A stretch of DNA of 14,053 nucleotides from Oscillospiraceae bacterium (GTDB lineage Bacteria; Bacillota_A; Clostridia; Oscillospirales; Oscillospiraceae), in the NCBI GenBank assembly GCA_017537045.1, contig JAFYLN010000150.1, positions 1 through 14,053 on the forward strand. The letters are read 5' to 3'. Within the stretch, counting starts at the first letter, position 1. Every line of letters starts with the position of its first letter. Positions 1 to 6,444 of the stretch are shown in pieces. A program made the translations under genes and the position numbers. Under the pieces are notes generated by a model. It ran no database searches and was not told the origin of the DNA. It saw only the letters and a program-made list of their open reading frames with translations.

Positions 1-7
1 AAAAAAC

Positions 8-35
8 TTGAAAAAGCCAGACAATGTGGTATAAT
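8..35 (+). promoter_or_regulatory. Strong sigma-A-type promoter
   Basis: A TTGAAA -35 box (8-13) and a perfect TATAAT -10 box (30-35) are separated by 16 bp, and a TG one base before the -10 box makes an extended -10. The promoter points rightwards into a stretch with no intact gene that ends at the stem-loop at 323-352. It is seen directly in the sequence; activity is inferred. Confidence 0.6.
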
Positions 36-322
36 CGTTCTGTTAGATTGGCTTACTGTTCCCTCCCGCATAAAATCAACCAATCACCACGTCATATATA
101 CATTTTCAAAGGAGAATACACATACATGAAACTTGGTATCGGAATCTGATGCCCAATTTCGCATGTTAATGAGTCTCCATTAGTTCCGATATTACCCCAT
201 ATCATGGCGGTTTTGCAAATTTCCGAAATCATAAAACTCCATGCCTTTTCACCAACCACCATACCAAAGTGGTGTAAAAATGGTGTATGTACCAATGCAA
301 GACATGGATTCAACGCACACAA
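36..322 (+). other. Transcribed-looking stretch without an intact gene
   Basis: Downstream of the promoter at 8-35 there is an AAAGGAG ribosome binding site (108-114) and an ATG at 126, but the frame reads MKLGIGI and stops at a TGA (147-149). After that TGA the same frame stays open past the stem-loop at 323-352. The region could be a small RNA, a short leader peptide or a gene broken by one nonsense change. No protein family is recognisable, so I do not call a gene. Confidence 0.3.
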
Positions 323-352
323 AAAGCCTGCTGCAATTGCGCAGCAGGCTTT
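323..352. terminator. Stem-loop terminator, possibly bidirectional
   Basis: A perfect 12-bp stem (323-334 with 341-352) closes a 6-nt loop. Five A's at 321-325 give the minus-strand transcript a run of five U's after the stem; on the plus strand the stem is followed by CTTG, so its U run is weaker. It could end both the rightward transcript from 8-35 and leftward transcription past the SatD-like gene. Confidence 0.65.
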
Positions 353-363
353 CTTGATTATTT

Positions 364-555
364 CTAGCATAGTTCACGGAATATCAGACCCACTTAGCCT
401 AGTAATCTCGCAAGCACCATGGCAATAGCCGTACTGCTCAACGTGCCCACCAAATAGGTCTACGCAAATTTCTTCTTTGACAACTCTTCATAGCTATCTA
501 AGTTTTCACGTCTGGACACATGCCGTATCCATAATTTCCACAACAAGAGGGGGAA
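364..555 (-). pseudogene. Possible decayed gene fragment
   Basis: On the minus strand one frame reads like protein (SRRENLDSYEELSKKKFA, stop, TYLVGTLSSTAIAMVLARLLG, stop). The internal stops are a TAG at 460-462 and a TAA at 394-396, and the frame ends at 364-366, just before the terminator at 323-352. The middle has a membrane-helix-like stretch. I do not recognise the family. It could be chance, hence low confidence. Confidence 0.2.
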
Positions 556-569
556 TTATTCTACCTAAT

Positions 570-1439
570 CTATATACGCCGCATTTCCTCCAATGCTGCA
601 ATCGATAAATTACGAATAGTAAATATATCCGCCGTTTTTAGTGTTGTATCAATACTTTGACGATAGATTCCAAGGATATCCGATAGAGTCTGCGGAATAC
701 CCCGTCCTTTTCCTTCTGTGATAAAATAGGTCTTGTTTTTTCGCTTTCCTGATTTTCGTTTATCAGAAGTTGTAAATGGATATTCACCTAACTGCTTTAG
801 ATCATCAAGCGGCAAATTTTTCTTCTTCGAATTCTCAACATTCTGATCGAACTCAGACTTCAACAAAATAAGTTCGTTTATTTCACCTGCCATCAATTCA
901 CAGTCAAACAAAATATCTTCATCTGAAATTGGGTAAAGCAGTCCTGTCAGCAGCATAATCTGGTTTTGACGTGTTGTATGTCGCAAAGCCATCAATACCG
1001 CCATACCAATCAGATTATTGATGGTCCGATCGCGGTCTATATTACCAGAATTGAACAAAATCGGATACCCAATGTCTGCATCAGCTAAATCAGACGCCGC
1101 CCGTGCCCTATGGTATGCGACACCATCCTGGCCTCCGGTATTTTTGCCATCTAATTGGATATTACAAGAGCCAACGCCAATACCACCATGGGTCTGAATT
1201 GGATGGGTACATATTGAAAACAGACGATAATACAGATAAGCAGCCTCGGGTCTATAAAAAAGCCCCTGAACCTGATCTCCTCCACAAAAATCCACTTCAA
1301 ATTTCATGGCATCCGCAAAAATTACATTCAGTATCTTTGTGATTTTATTCCAGTATTTCTGAATTGCGCTTCGCTCATCATCAGGATATTTTCTTGAGCC
1401 CTTAAGATCAATAATCAGCGCTGAATACTGATTTTCCAT
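570..1439 (-). CDS. SatD-family protein, palm/nucleotide-cyclase-like with C-terminal HTH
   Basis: The 289-residue product starts at the ATG at 1439, which has a GAGGTGA site just upstream; an upstream in-frame TTG lacks one. Family-type motifs in order: ALIIDLKGSRK (Asp11), CGGDQVQG (Gly54-Asp55), GGIGVGS (85-91) and DGVAYHRARAA (105-115). A C-terminal segment (about 249-284, TLSDILGIYRQSIDTTLKTA) looks like a helix-turn-helix. SatD proteins were named from the streptococcal sat (secretion and acid tolerance) locus and have no settled biochemistry. The paired Asp motifs resemble the metal-binding positions of GGDEF/cyclase palm domains; that link is inference. At 289 residues it is longer than the roughly 200 usual for SatD, owing to a charged linker at about 195-240. 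It is transcribed away from a PycTM-like membrane effector, which suggests a role in nucleotide signalling. The HTH could bind the palindrome beside its own promoter. Family call fairly sure, function not. Confidence 0.8.
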   Translation of the reverse strand: MENQYSALIIDLKGSRKYPDDERSAIQKYWNKITKILNVIFADAMKFEVDFCGGDQVQGLFYRPEAAYLYYRLFSICTHPIQTHGGIGVGSCNIQLDGKNTGGQDGVAYHRARAASDLADADIGYPILFNSGNIDRDRTINNLIGMAVLMALRHTTRQNQIMLLTGLLYPISDEDILFDCELMAGEINELILLKSEFDQNVENSKKKNLPLDDLKQLGEYPFTTSDKRKSGKRKNKTYFITEGKGRGIPQTLSDILGIYRQSIDTTLKTADIFTIRNLSIAALEEMRRI

Positions 1440-1475
1440 ATCACTCACCTCACGCAACTATAATCCTTGTATTGA

Positions 1476-1490
1476 ATAATGAATCATTAT
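1476..1490. promoter_or_regulatory. Palindromic operator candidate for the SatD-like gene
   Basis: ATAATGA-A-TCATTAT is a perfect 7+1+7 palindrome lying just downstream of the leftward -10 box (1496-1501). A protein bound here would cover the transcription start of the SatD-like gene. Its own HTH domain is one candidate binder. The palindrome is seen; the binding is inferred. Confidence 0.4.
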
Positions 1491-1495
1491 CTCAA

Positions 1496-1524
1496 ATTAT
1501 AATTGCTTTGCCTATAAAAGTACA
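1496..1524 (-). promoter_or_regulatory. Leftward promoter of the SatD-like gene
   Basis: On the minus strand TGTACT (1524-1519) and TATAAT (1501-1496) are 17 bp apart. The -10 is perfect and the -35 weak. It overlaps almost completely the rightward promoter at 1503-1531. Confidence 0.45.
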
Positions 1525-1531
1525 GTATAAT
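1503..1531 (+). promoter_or_regulatory. Rightward promoter of the PycTM-like gene
   Basis: TTGCTT (1503-1508) and TATAAT (1526-1531) are separated by 17 bp, giving a leader of about 80 nt before the ATG at 1617. Each promoter's -35 box lies inside the other's spacer, so polymerase probably cannot occupy both at once. Confidence 0.6.
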
Positions 1532-1616
1532 ATTACATATCGCTCAACTCCTGCAACGGTACAGCAGATATCTTTATTACCCTACTTCCATAAATAATCC
1601 AACGAGGTGAGTATGC

Positions 1617-2171
1617 ATGAGCAAATCTAAAAGCAACCTAGATGACCTGGAATTCAAAATTGAAATTGCTACTCAAACACTGGAACGTAATATCGGTTTC
1701 GTATCCAATTGTGATAATAAGACTTCTATCGTATTAACTGCATTTGGTGTTCTTTTTACTATTCTTCTTTCAGATGATGGCATCCAGAATCTTTATTCTA
1801 TCATTTCTGCCTGTCTAACCGAATTATCATTTACGAACTTTGTCTATTTCATCCTCTTGATGATTTCGATTATCGTAACAATAATTGGTATAATCAAACT
1901 AGGTCGCATTTTGATTCCTAACACATCAGCAACATATTCCACGCTTATTTTCTTTTCCGGCATTCAAGAAGAGAAAAATCACACCAAGTATTACAACCGT
2001 TTTTGTTCTATGACACAAGAAGATTTATTACAGGATTTAACTCGCGAGATATATGAGAATGCTGCTATAGCTACCAAAAAGTACGAACAATATACATCTG
2101 GTTTCAAGTTCTCCACTATTGGCTTTGCGATGTTTATGATAGTGTACATTCTCGGTGTCGTTATCTACTAA
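1617..2171 (+). CDS. PycTM-like (Pycsar effector family) membrane protein
   Basis: This 184-residue protein has an N-terminal helix leading into SNCDNKTSIVLTAFGV (30-45). That is the 'D-x-K-[AT]-S' entry into the first membrane helix that I associate with the PycTM/DUF5706 family. Membrane helices are predicted by eye at about 35-52, 74-96 and 163-183. A cytoplasmic segment (about 115-160) contains YYNRF and DLTREIYENAAIATKKYEQ, also like that family. In Pycsar, PycTM-type effectors damage the inner membrane when a cyclic pyrimidine nucleotide is sensed. No standard PycC-type cyclase is present; the divergent neighbour is SatD-like instead. GAGGTGA at 1604-1610 sets the start. A hairpin at 2286-2325 may end the transcript. 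Family assignment is good; the role in defence is inferred. Confidence 0.75.
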   Translation: MSKSKSNLDDLEFKIEIATQTLERNIGFVSNCDNKTSIVLTAFGVLFTILLSDDGIQNLYSIISACLTELSFTNFVYFILLMISIIVTIIGIIKLGRILIPNTSATYSTLIFFSGIQEEKNHTKYYNRFCSMTQEDLLQDLTREIYENAAIATKKYEQYTSGFKFSTIGFAMFMIVYILGVVIY

Positions 2172-2285
2172 ATCCCTGTCCTTTCAAATGCGCCCCCTGC
2201 TTTCCCCTCCTCTGCCACATCTCTTTATCCACGTTCCCCAATGCAGAGGGGATTGGAGAGGAAATGTAACCACTGAACAAATATG

Positions 2286-2325
2286 AACGCCCGATCTTTA
2301 CAGCTTACTGTAGAAATCGGGCGTT
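2286..2325 (+). terminator. Terminator after the PycTM-like gene
   Basis: A perfect 10-bp outer stem (AACGCCCGAT with ATCGGGCGTT) continues into an imperfect inner stem and is followed by AATTTATT. It lies 115 bp after the stop codon. The rest of 2172-2453 contains no gene that I can support. Confidence 0.55.
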
Positions 2326-2423
2326 AATTTATTCAAGAATCGCCTCGATCTGGTGATTGACGATTTTTGACACAAAGCATTCTATGGTATACGATGATAC
2401 GGGCACAGAGAAAAGGATAACAG

Positions 2424-2454
2424 AAATGGAGTAGGCGGGGAGCCTACTCCATTT
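2424..2454 (-). terminator. Terminator of the XRE regulator gene
   Basis: A perfect 13-bp stem with a 5-nt loop abuts the stop codon of the leftward XRE gene. The U tract after it on the minus strand is poor, so it may act partly through RNA stability. Confidence 0.5.
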
Positions 2455-2705
2455 CAAATATCCTCATTTTCGCAGAGCCAATCCATTGTGACATTTAGGG
2501 CTTTTGCCAATGCCAATAATTCTCCGTCACAGACATGGCGTTGATTTTTTTCTATTCTGGATACGATCAAGGTTGTCATTTCGATACCCATCAAATTAAT
2601 CTTTCGAGCAAGGTCCCCCTGCGTCAAAGGTGGCTTGTGCAGTGCTCTGGCAATTCTGACCCGGTCTCCACAAATATTGCCCTGTATTAAGAAATTCTTT
2701 CCCAT
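2454..2705 (-). CDS. XRE-family HTH transcriptional regulator
   Basis: An 83-residue protein made almost entirely of a Cro/C1-type helix-turn-helix: GDRVRIARALHKPPLTQGDLA (first helices), IVSRIEKNQRHV (recognition helix and following turn) and a last helix LLALAKALNVTMDWLCENE. A short N-terminal extension (MGKNFLIQGNI) precedes it. GGAG about 10 bases upstream supports the ATG at 2705. It is divergent from the two zinc-ribbon genes, and palindromes between them fit a dimeric repressor controlling both directions. There is no extra sensor or peptidase domain, so the inducing signal cannot be read from the sequence. Confidence 0.85.
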   Translation of the reverse strand: MGKNFLIQGNICGDRVRIARALHKPPLTQGDLARKINLMGIEMTTLIVSRIEKNQRHVCDGELLALAKALNVTMDWLCENEDI

Positions 2706-2733
2706 GGTAGCCTAACTCCAAATAATATCTGAT

Positions 2734-2752
2734 ACGGATAACAAATATCCGT
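2734..2752. promoter_or_regulatory. Operator palindrome 1 in the XRE / zinc-ribbon intergenic region
   Basis: ACGGATA-acaaa-TATCCGT, a perfect 7-bp inverted repeat with a 5-bp spacer. It lies just upstream of the rightward -35 box and within the likely promoter area of the XRE gene. The CGGATAA core recurs in the second site at 2796. Confidence 0.5.
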
Positions 2753-2756
2753 TACC

Positions 2757-2784
2757 TTGATTTTATCGAAAATTATGCTACAAT
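2757..2784 (+). promoter_or_regulatory. Promoter of the zinc-ribbon operon
   Basis: TTGATT (2757-2762), a 16-bp spacer and TACAAT (2779-2784), with TG one base before the -10 box. It is flanked on both sides by palindromes, as expected for a repressed promoter. Confidence 0.5.
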
Positions 2785-2795
2785 AAAAAATATAT

Positions 2796-2827
2796 CGGAT
2801 AATAATTATCTTTTAAAGATAATTATT
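2796..2827. promoter_or_regulatory. Operator palindrome 2, overlapping palindromes in the leader
   Basis: Two palindromes overlap here: GATAAT-A-ATTATC (2798-2810) and a perfect 13+1+13 palindrome at 2801-2827. They lie between the -10 box and the ribosome binding site (AAAGGAGG, 2834-2841). They could be repressor sites or, as RNA, a hairpin near the ribosome site. Confidence 0.5.
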
Positions 2828-2849
2828 GAAGAAAAAGGAGGATTATATC

Positions 2850-3599
2850 ATGTATTGTCCGGAATGCGGCCAGCGTTTGATGGAGAATCAGAAATTCTGC
2901 TCTGAATGCGGAACGAAGATTCCCTATATCAATCCCAGTGCTGCAGTACAACAGTCAATCCAGAATTCAGCGGAAGCCGTTGTCTCCAATACCGTCATGC
3001 AGGGCTTGCCTGACTTTTCCACGTATGTGGATCGGTATGTCAGCGAGGTATCTACGTTTACCAGTGCAAACTCTCTGATTCATGGTGCAAAACCCCTGCG
3101 CATAAAGTGGATCACCTTTGCGGCGCTGACTGTTCTTGGCTACTTTATTTCGGGACCGTTGAGTTTCATTCTTGCTTTTTTGGTGACGATCCTTGCTTTT
3201 CGAATCATCTTGCCTCTTGTGCTCATTAAAAGATGTAGCCGGAAGTATGATACCCAGGGGCATACCGTGGATCTTGATGATTTGGCGATCTTCCTGGAAA
3301 AGAATCTGGATGTCAATTATTTCTCTGCGTGGGAACGTGGAACCCCTTCTGTTATGGGAATGAAAAAATCTGGTTTTTTGCTTGTCCGCTGTTTGTTTAA
3401 TCAGAAAACCTATCATCGTGTTCTTTTTGATCAGGATGATATGAGCTTCTATAAAATTGAAACATCTGGCGTAACAGCTAAGGAGCGGTTAAAGGATGGC
3501 GGAGACAGAAATCCGAATCTCATGTATAAGTCTGATTATGTTGTGCGTCCGATTCTGGAAGCAGCGATGAAGTATTACTTCACTTATGTTGCCAAATAA
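2850..3599 (+). CDS. Zinc-ribbon membrane protein
   Basis: A 249-residue protein. I place the start at the ATG at 2850, seven bases after AAAGGAGGA, rather than at an upstream in-frame TTG. An N-terminal zinc ribbon has two CxxC knuckles (CPEC 3-6, CSEC 17-20). A Ser/Ala/Gln-rich linker follows, then two adjacent membrane helices (about 87-105 and 106-127) joined by a short SGP turn, then a soluble C-terminal domain of about 120 residues with alternating charged and aromatic stretches. I do not recognise the C-terminal domain. It is 15 bp upstream of a second zinc-ribbon gene and is therefore probably co-transcribed with it under the XRE regulator. No enzymatic motif is visible. Confidence 0.75.
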   Translation: MYCPECGQRLMENQKFCSECGTKIPYINPSAAVQQSIQNSAEAVVSNTVMQGLPDFSTYVDRYVSEVSTFTSANSLIHGAKPLRIKWITFAALTVLGYFISGPLSFILAFLVTILAFRIILPLVLIKRCSRKYDTQGHTVDLDDLAIFLEKNLDVNYFSAWERGTPSVMGMKKSGFLLVRCLFNQKTYHRVLFDQDDMSFYKIETSGVTAKERLKDGGDRNPNLMYKSDYVVRPILEAAMKYYFTYVAK

Positions 3600-3614
3600 A
3601 AGGGGGAATATGTA

Positions 3615-5126
3615 ATGAAATGCCCGAAGTGTCAAGCGGAGGTTGCGGCAGGGCATAAATTCTGTATGTCATGCGGTGCTCCTGTCCCTGCGCTTATGAA
3701 TTCTACAGAGCATTTGGAAGAAAAACTTTCCCCTAAATCTGTTAAGGAAAATAAGAAGCGCCGAACTCCGAAGAAGATAGTACTGATTGCTTTGGCTTGT
3801 GTACTTGTTGCTATTGTTGCGATTGCTTTTGGAGATTTGGATTCCTATTTTCAGGACCCAATAAACCTTGACAACAATCCTGTGGGTGGGGAATCTGCTT
3901 CTGATCAAATGACGGATTCTACCACTCCAGCAGAAGAAGCAGCTACGCAAACTGAATGGGTCGAAAGCGGTGACAAACCAGACACATATTATTCCAGAGC
4001 CTACGAGGTTGCAGTTTCTGAATACAGCAAGTACCTTGAGCTAATGGAATGCAGTGACTTTATGCAGGAAGCATATGCGAATGAGATTACATTGGATATG
4101 CTCAACCGGCAGCCAGAGTATTACGAAGATATGGAAGTATACTTTGGCGGCACGGTTCTTCAGGCAATTTATGATTCGGATAATCCGTCCAATGTGGAAC
4201 TAAGAATTCGCGATATTAATTCTGAGTCTGAGCAGAACGTAGTCTATGTGAGATATACTTTAAAAAGTGGAGAGCTTAGAATTCTTGAAGGTGACTACGT
4301 GGATATGTATGGCCTGGCTAAGGGGTTGATTTCCTATGAATCTGTCAGAGGTGATCAAATTACTATTCCTCTGATTGATGCAAAATATTTATATGCTTAT
4401 GCTGAAGTGGAAGGCTCCTTGGATACACCTGCCATGAAAACCTTTAAGAGCAGAGTTTATGGCTATTTTGTATCAGAGGATGGTGCGAACTTTTCCTTCG
4501 AGGAGCAGGAAGACATAACGGATAGTGCTGTATCTTCGTGGTCAGATGCCACGGAGTATGGAGATTGCATTGTTGCCTACTATTCGCCGGAAATGGGCTG
4601 GGATCCCGACAATCCGCCGCCATTTTATCGGGTTGTGGCATTCAGTGATGGTACGATGGTTATTTTTGAACCAAGTGAGCATGCCATTGAAGGAATATAT
4701 GCCCTGGATGATGGTACATACACAAAGTACATTCCGGTTCGAGAAAGTAATGTGCCCCAAGTGACTGGTGGGAAAGCCGCTCAGGAGATGTACATTGGAG
4801 ACTGGGGTGACGAGGTAAGCCAAAGAGCGAGCATGTCTGTAGCTTTTGAGGACGATATCTTCGTATTTGTTATTACTTGGGCTAACAGTGCAAGCACCAC
4901 CGCAGAGTGGATCCTGTATGGTGAGTATGATTACGAAAGTGGCTATGTCAATTATAGTGATGGTATATACACCATGTGGGAAATGGAAGATGAATACAGT
5001 GATCCAGTAGAAAACGTTCAGTATACTGATGGCTATGGCCGATTCCGTATTGAAGATGGTTATATGTATTGGGATGATTTTCGAAACCATGCTGGTGCTA
5101 CCTGCCAATTTGTAAAAATCGACTAA
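3615..5126 (+). CDS. Zinc-ribbon single-pass membrane protein with large extracytoplasmic domain
   Basis: A 503-residue protein starting at an ATG after AGGGGGAA. The N-terminal zinc ribbon (CPKC 3-6, CMSC 17-20) is like that of the preceding gene. A basic stretch (KKRRTPKK) leads to one membrane helix (about 55-72), which suggests the ribbon is inside and the rest outside. The outer part is acidic, rich in Asp, Glu, Tyr and Ser, and has a low-complexity linker (about 80-120). The remainder looks globular, with many Tyr/Gly/Asp pairs near the C terminus (DYESGYVNYSDG and similar). I recognise no catalytic motif. Related zinc-ribbon/TM proteins are common in gut Bacillota with unknown function. 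The gene ends just before a strong terminator. Confidence 0.75.
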   Translation: MKCPKCQAEVAAGHKFCMSCGAPVPALMNSTEHLEEKLSPKSVKENKKRRTPKKIVLIALACVLVAIVAIAFGDLDSYFQDPINLDNNPVGGESASDQMTDSTTPAEEAATQTEWVESGDKPDTYYSRAYEVAVSEYSKYLELMECSDFMQEAYANEITLDMLNRQPEYYEDMEVYFGGTVLQAIYDSDNPSNVELRIRDINSESEQNVVYVRYTLKSGELRILEGDYVDMYGLAKGLISYESVRGDQITIPLIDAKYLYAYAEVEGSLDTPAMKTFKSRVYGYFVSEDGANFSFEEQEDITDSAVSSWSDATEYGDCIVAYYSPEMGWDPDNPPPFYRVVAFSDGTMVIFEPSEHAIEGIYALDDGTYTKYIPVRESNVPQVTGGKAAQEMYIGDWGDEVSQRASMSVAFEDDIFVFVITWANSASTTAEWILYGEYDYESGYVNYSDGIYTMWEMEDEYSDPVENVQYTDGYGRFRIEDGYMYWDDFRNHAGATCQFVKID

Positions 5127-5141
5127 TGAACTACTAACTAG

Positions 5142-5173
5142 AACCCCTATGACACACAATGTCATAGGGGTTT
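5142..5173 (+). terminator. Terminator of the zinc-ribbon operon
   Basis: A perfect 12-bp stem (5142-5153 with 5161-5172) closes a 7-nt loop and is followed by TTAATTAATTA. It starts 16 bp after the stop codon at 5126. Confidence 0.75.
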
Positions 5174-5183
5174 AATTAATTAC

Positions 5184-5297
5184 TTGCCGGGTTGCCGGGT
5201 TAAATGAAAATGCGTTTACAGTATTGGATGAAACAACTGCTGATGACGGTTGAATTCTGCGACCGGACAGATCCAAAAGAACCCGGCAACGTGGCAA
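5184..5297. repeat. Long-range inverted repeat upstream of the amidoligase operon
   Basis: A tandem TTGCCGGG TTGCCGGG TT (5184-5201) is matched by its inverse at 5280-5297 with 16 of 18 positions complementary, 78 bp apart. It sits in a 200-bp leader with no other gene. It could fold as an RNA stem, be a pair of protein-binding sites, or be the ends of a small inserted element. I found no convincing promoter in 5174-5377. Confidence 0.5.
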
Positions 5298-5377
5298 CCG
5301 TAAACTCCCCCCGGTCAGATATATATTATTTCCTTGAATACATGGATCACCATGTGAAAACAAAAGGAGATAATACT

Positions 5378-6442
5378 ATGCTGAAACATACCTGTGTCCA
5401 CTGCGGCTGCGTCCTGGGGGATGACGAGGCCTTTACCTTCGAGGCTGAGATCTACTGTGAGGAATGCCTGGATGAGCTGACCACCTTCTGTGACAACTGC
5501 GGCCGCCGCATCTTCCGGGACAACAACGAGGGCGACGCCACCATCACTTTGTGCAGCCGATGCTACAGTGACCATTATGTGGCCTGCGATCGCTGCGGCC
5601 GCCTGATCCGGCAGGAGGACGCCTGTTACGAAGATGATGACGAAGATGTCCCTTACTGCGTCAATTGCCACCAGCAATCCGCCTGGATCCACAGCTATAA
5701 CTTCAAGCCGGAGCCTGTGTTCTACGGTGCAGGCCACCGCTACTTCGGCGTAGAGCTGGAGGTGGATGAAGGCGGCGAGGAGCAGGTCAATGCCAAGAAG
5801 GTGGCGGAGCTTGCACCTGACCGCATCTACTGCAAGCACGATGGCAGCTTGAACGAGGGCTTCGAAATCGTGACCCATCCCATGACCCTGGAATATCACT
5901 GTACCCAGATGCCCTGGGAGAAAATCACCGAGGTTCTCAAGAAAATGGGCTACCGTTCCCATCAGACCAGCACTGCTGGTCTGCACATCCATGTCAACCG
6001 TACCTCTTTGGGCTATACCTACGACGCGCAGGATGAGGTCATTGCCCGGATCCTCTTCCTCGTGGAGAAGTTCTGGCATGAGCTGGTGAAGTTCAGCCGC
6101 CGCACAGTGGGTCAGCTGGATCGCTGGGCGGCACGGTATGGCTATCAGGACTGTCCCAAGGAGATTTTGAAGACCGCCAAGGGCGGTTATGGCCGTTACG
6201 CGTGCGTGAATCTCTGCAACGAGAACACCATCGAATTCCGCATCTTCCGTGGCACCCTCAAATACAATACCCTCATCGCCGCATTGCAGCTGGTCAACCG
6301 GATCTGCGATGCGGCTGTTTTTATGACCGACGAGGAAGTGAAGGAGCTGTCCTGGTCTGGATTTGTCACCGAAGTCAATGAGCCGGAGTTGATCCAGTAT
6401 CTGAAAGAGCGCAGTCTTTACATCGTGGAAAAGGAGGTGTGA
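5378..6442 (+). CDS. Amidoligase (Amidoligase_2 family) with N-terminal zinc fingers
   Basis: The start is the ATG at 5378, eight bases after AAAGGAGA; the frame stays open upstream, but that part has no good ribosome site. The 354-residue product begins with six CxxC pairs (C6/C9, C27/C30, C38/C41, C59/C62, C70/C73, C94/C97), a row of LIM-like or ribbon zinc fingers. The catalytic domain shows FGVELEVD (123-130), KHDGS with GFEIVTHP (153-168), GLHIHVNR (201-208) and NTIEFRIFRG (283-292). These are the hallmarks of the COOH-NH2 (glutamate-cysteine-ligase-like) amidoligases, which use ATP to form amide bonds. The substrate is unknown. The next gene is a glutamine amidotransferase, which may supply ammonia. 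Base composition is GC-richer than the genes on either side. Confidence 0.85.
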   Translation: MLKHTCVHCGCVLGDDEAFTFEAEIYCEECLDELTTFCDNCGRRIFRDNNEGDATITLCSRCYSDHYVACDRCGRLIRQEDACYEDDDEDVPYCVNCHQQSAWIHSYNFKPEPVFYGAGHRYFGVELEVDEGGEEQVNAKKVAELAPDRIYCKHDGSLNEGFEIVTHPMTLEYHCTQMPWEKITEVLKKMGYRSHQTSTAGLHIHVNRTSLGYTYDAQDEVIARILFLVEKFWHELVKFSRRTVGQLDRWAARYGYQDCPKEILKTAKGGYGRYACVNLCNENTIEFRIFRGTLKYNTLIAALQLVNRICDAAVFMTDEEVKELSWSGFVTEVNEPELIQYLKERSLYIVEKEV

Positions 6443-6444
6443 CC

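Noticed and set aside
92..370. Minus-strand open frame of 92 codons
   Set aside because: It begins inside the terminator stem-loop at 323-352 region and has no ribosome binding site; probably chance.
2334..2450. Minus-strand frame ending FVSKIVNHQIEAILE after the XRE gene
   Set aside because: It reads somewhat like a protein C terminus, but it has no start, passes through a 13-bp hairpin and lies in a gap with no other support.
4542..5165. Minus-strand open frame of 207 codons
   Set aside because: It runs through a terminator stem and lies opposite the second zinc-ribbon gene, which has a proper ribosome site.
5204..5377. N-terminal extension of the amidoligase from ATG 5204
   Set aside because: It has no ribosome site and lies between the arms of an inverted repeat, while ATG 5378 has AAAGGAGA and begins directly with the first zinc knuckle.
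5315..6079. Minus-strand open frame of 254 codons opposite the amidoligase gene
   Set aside because: The product is Ala/Val-rich, typical of antisense to GC-rich coding sequence, and overlaps the conserved amidoligase motifs.
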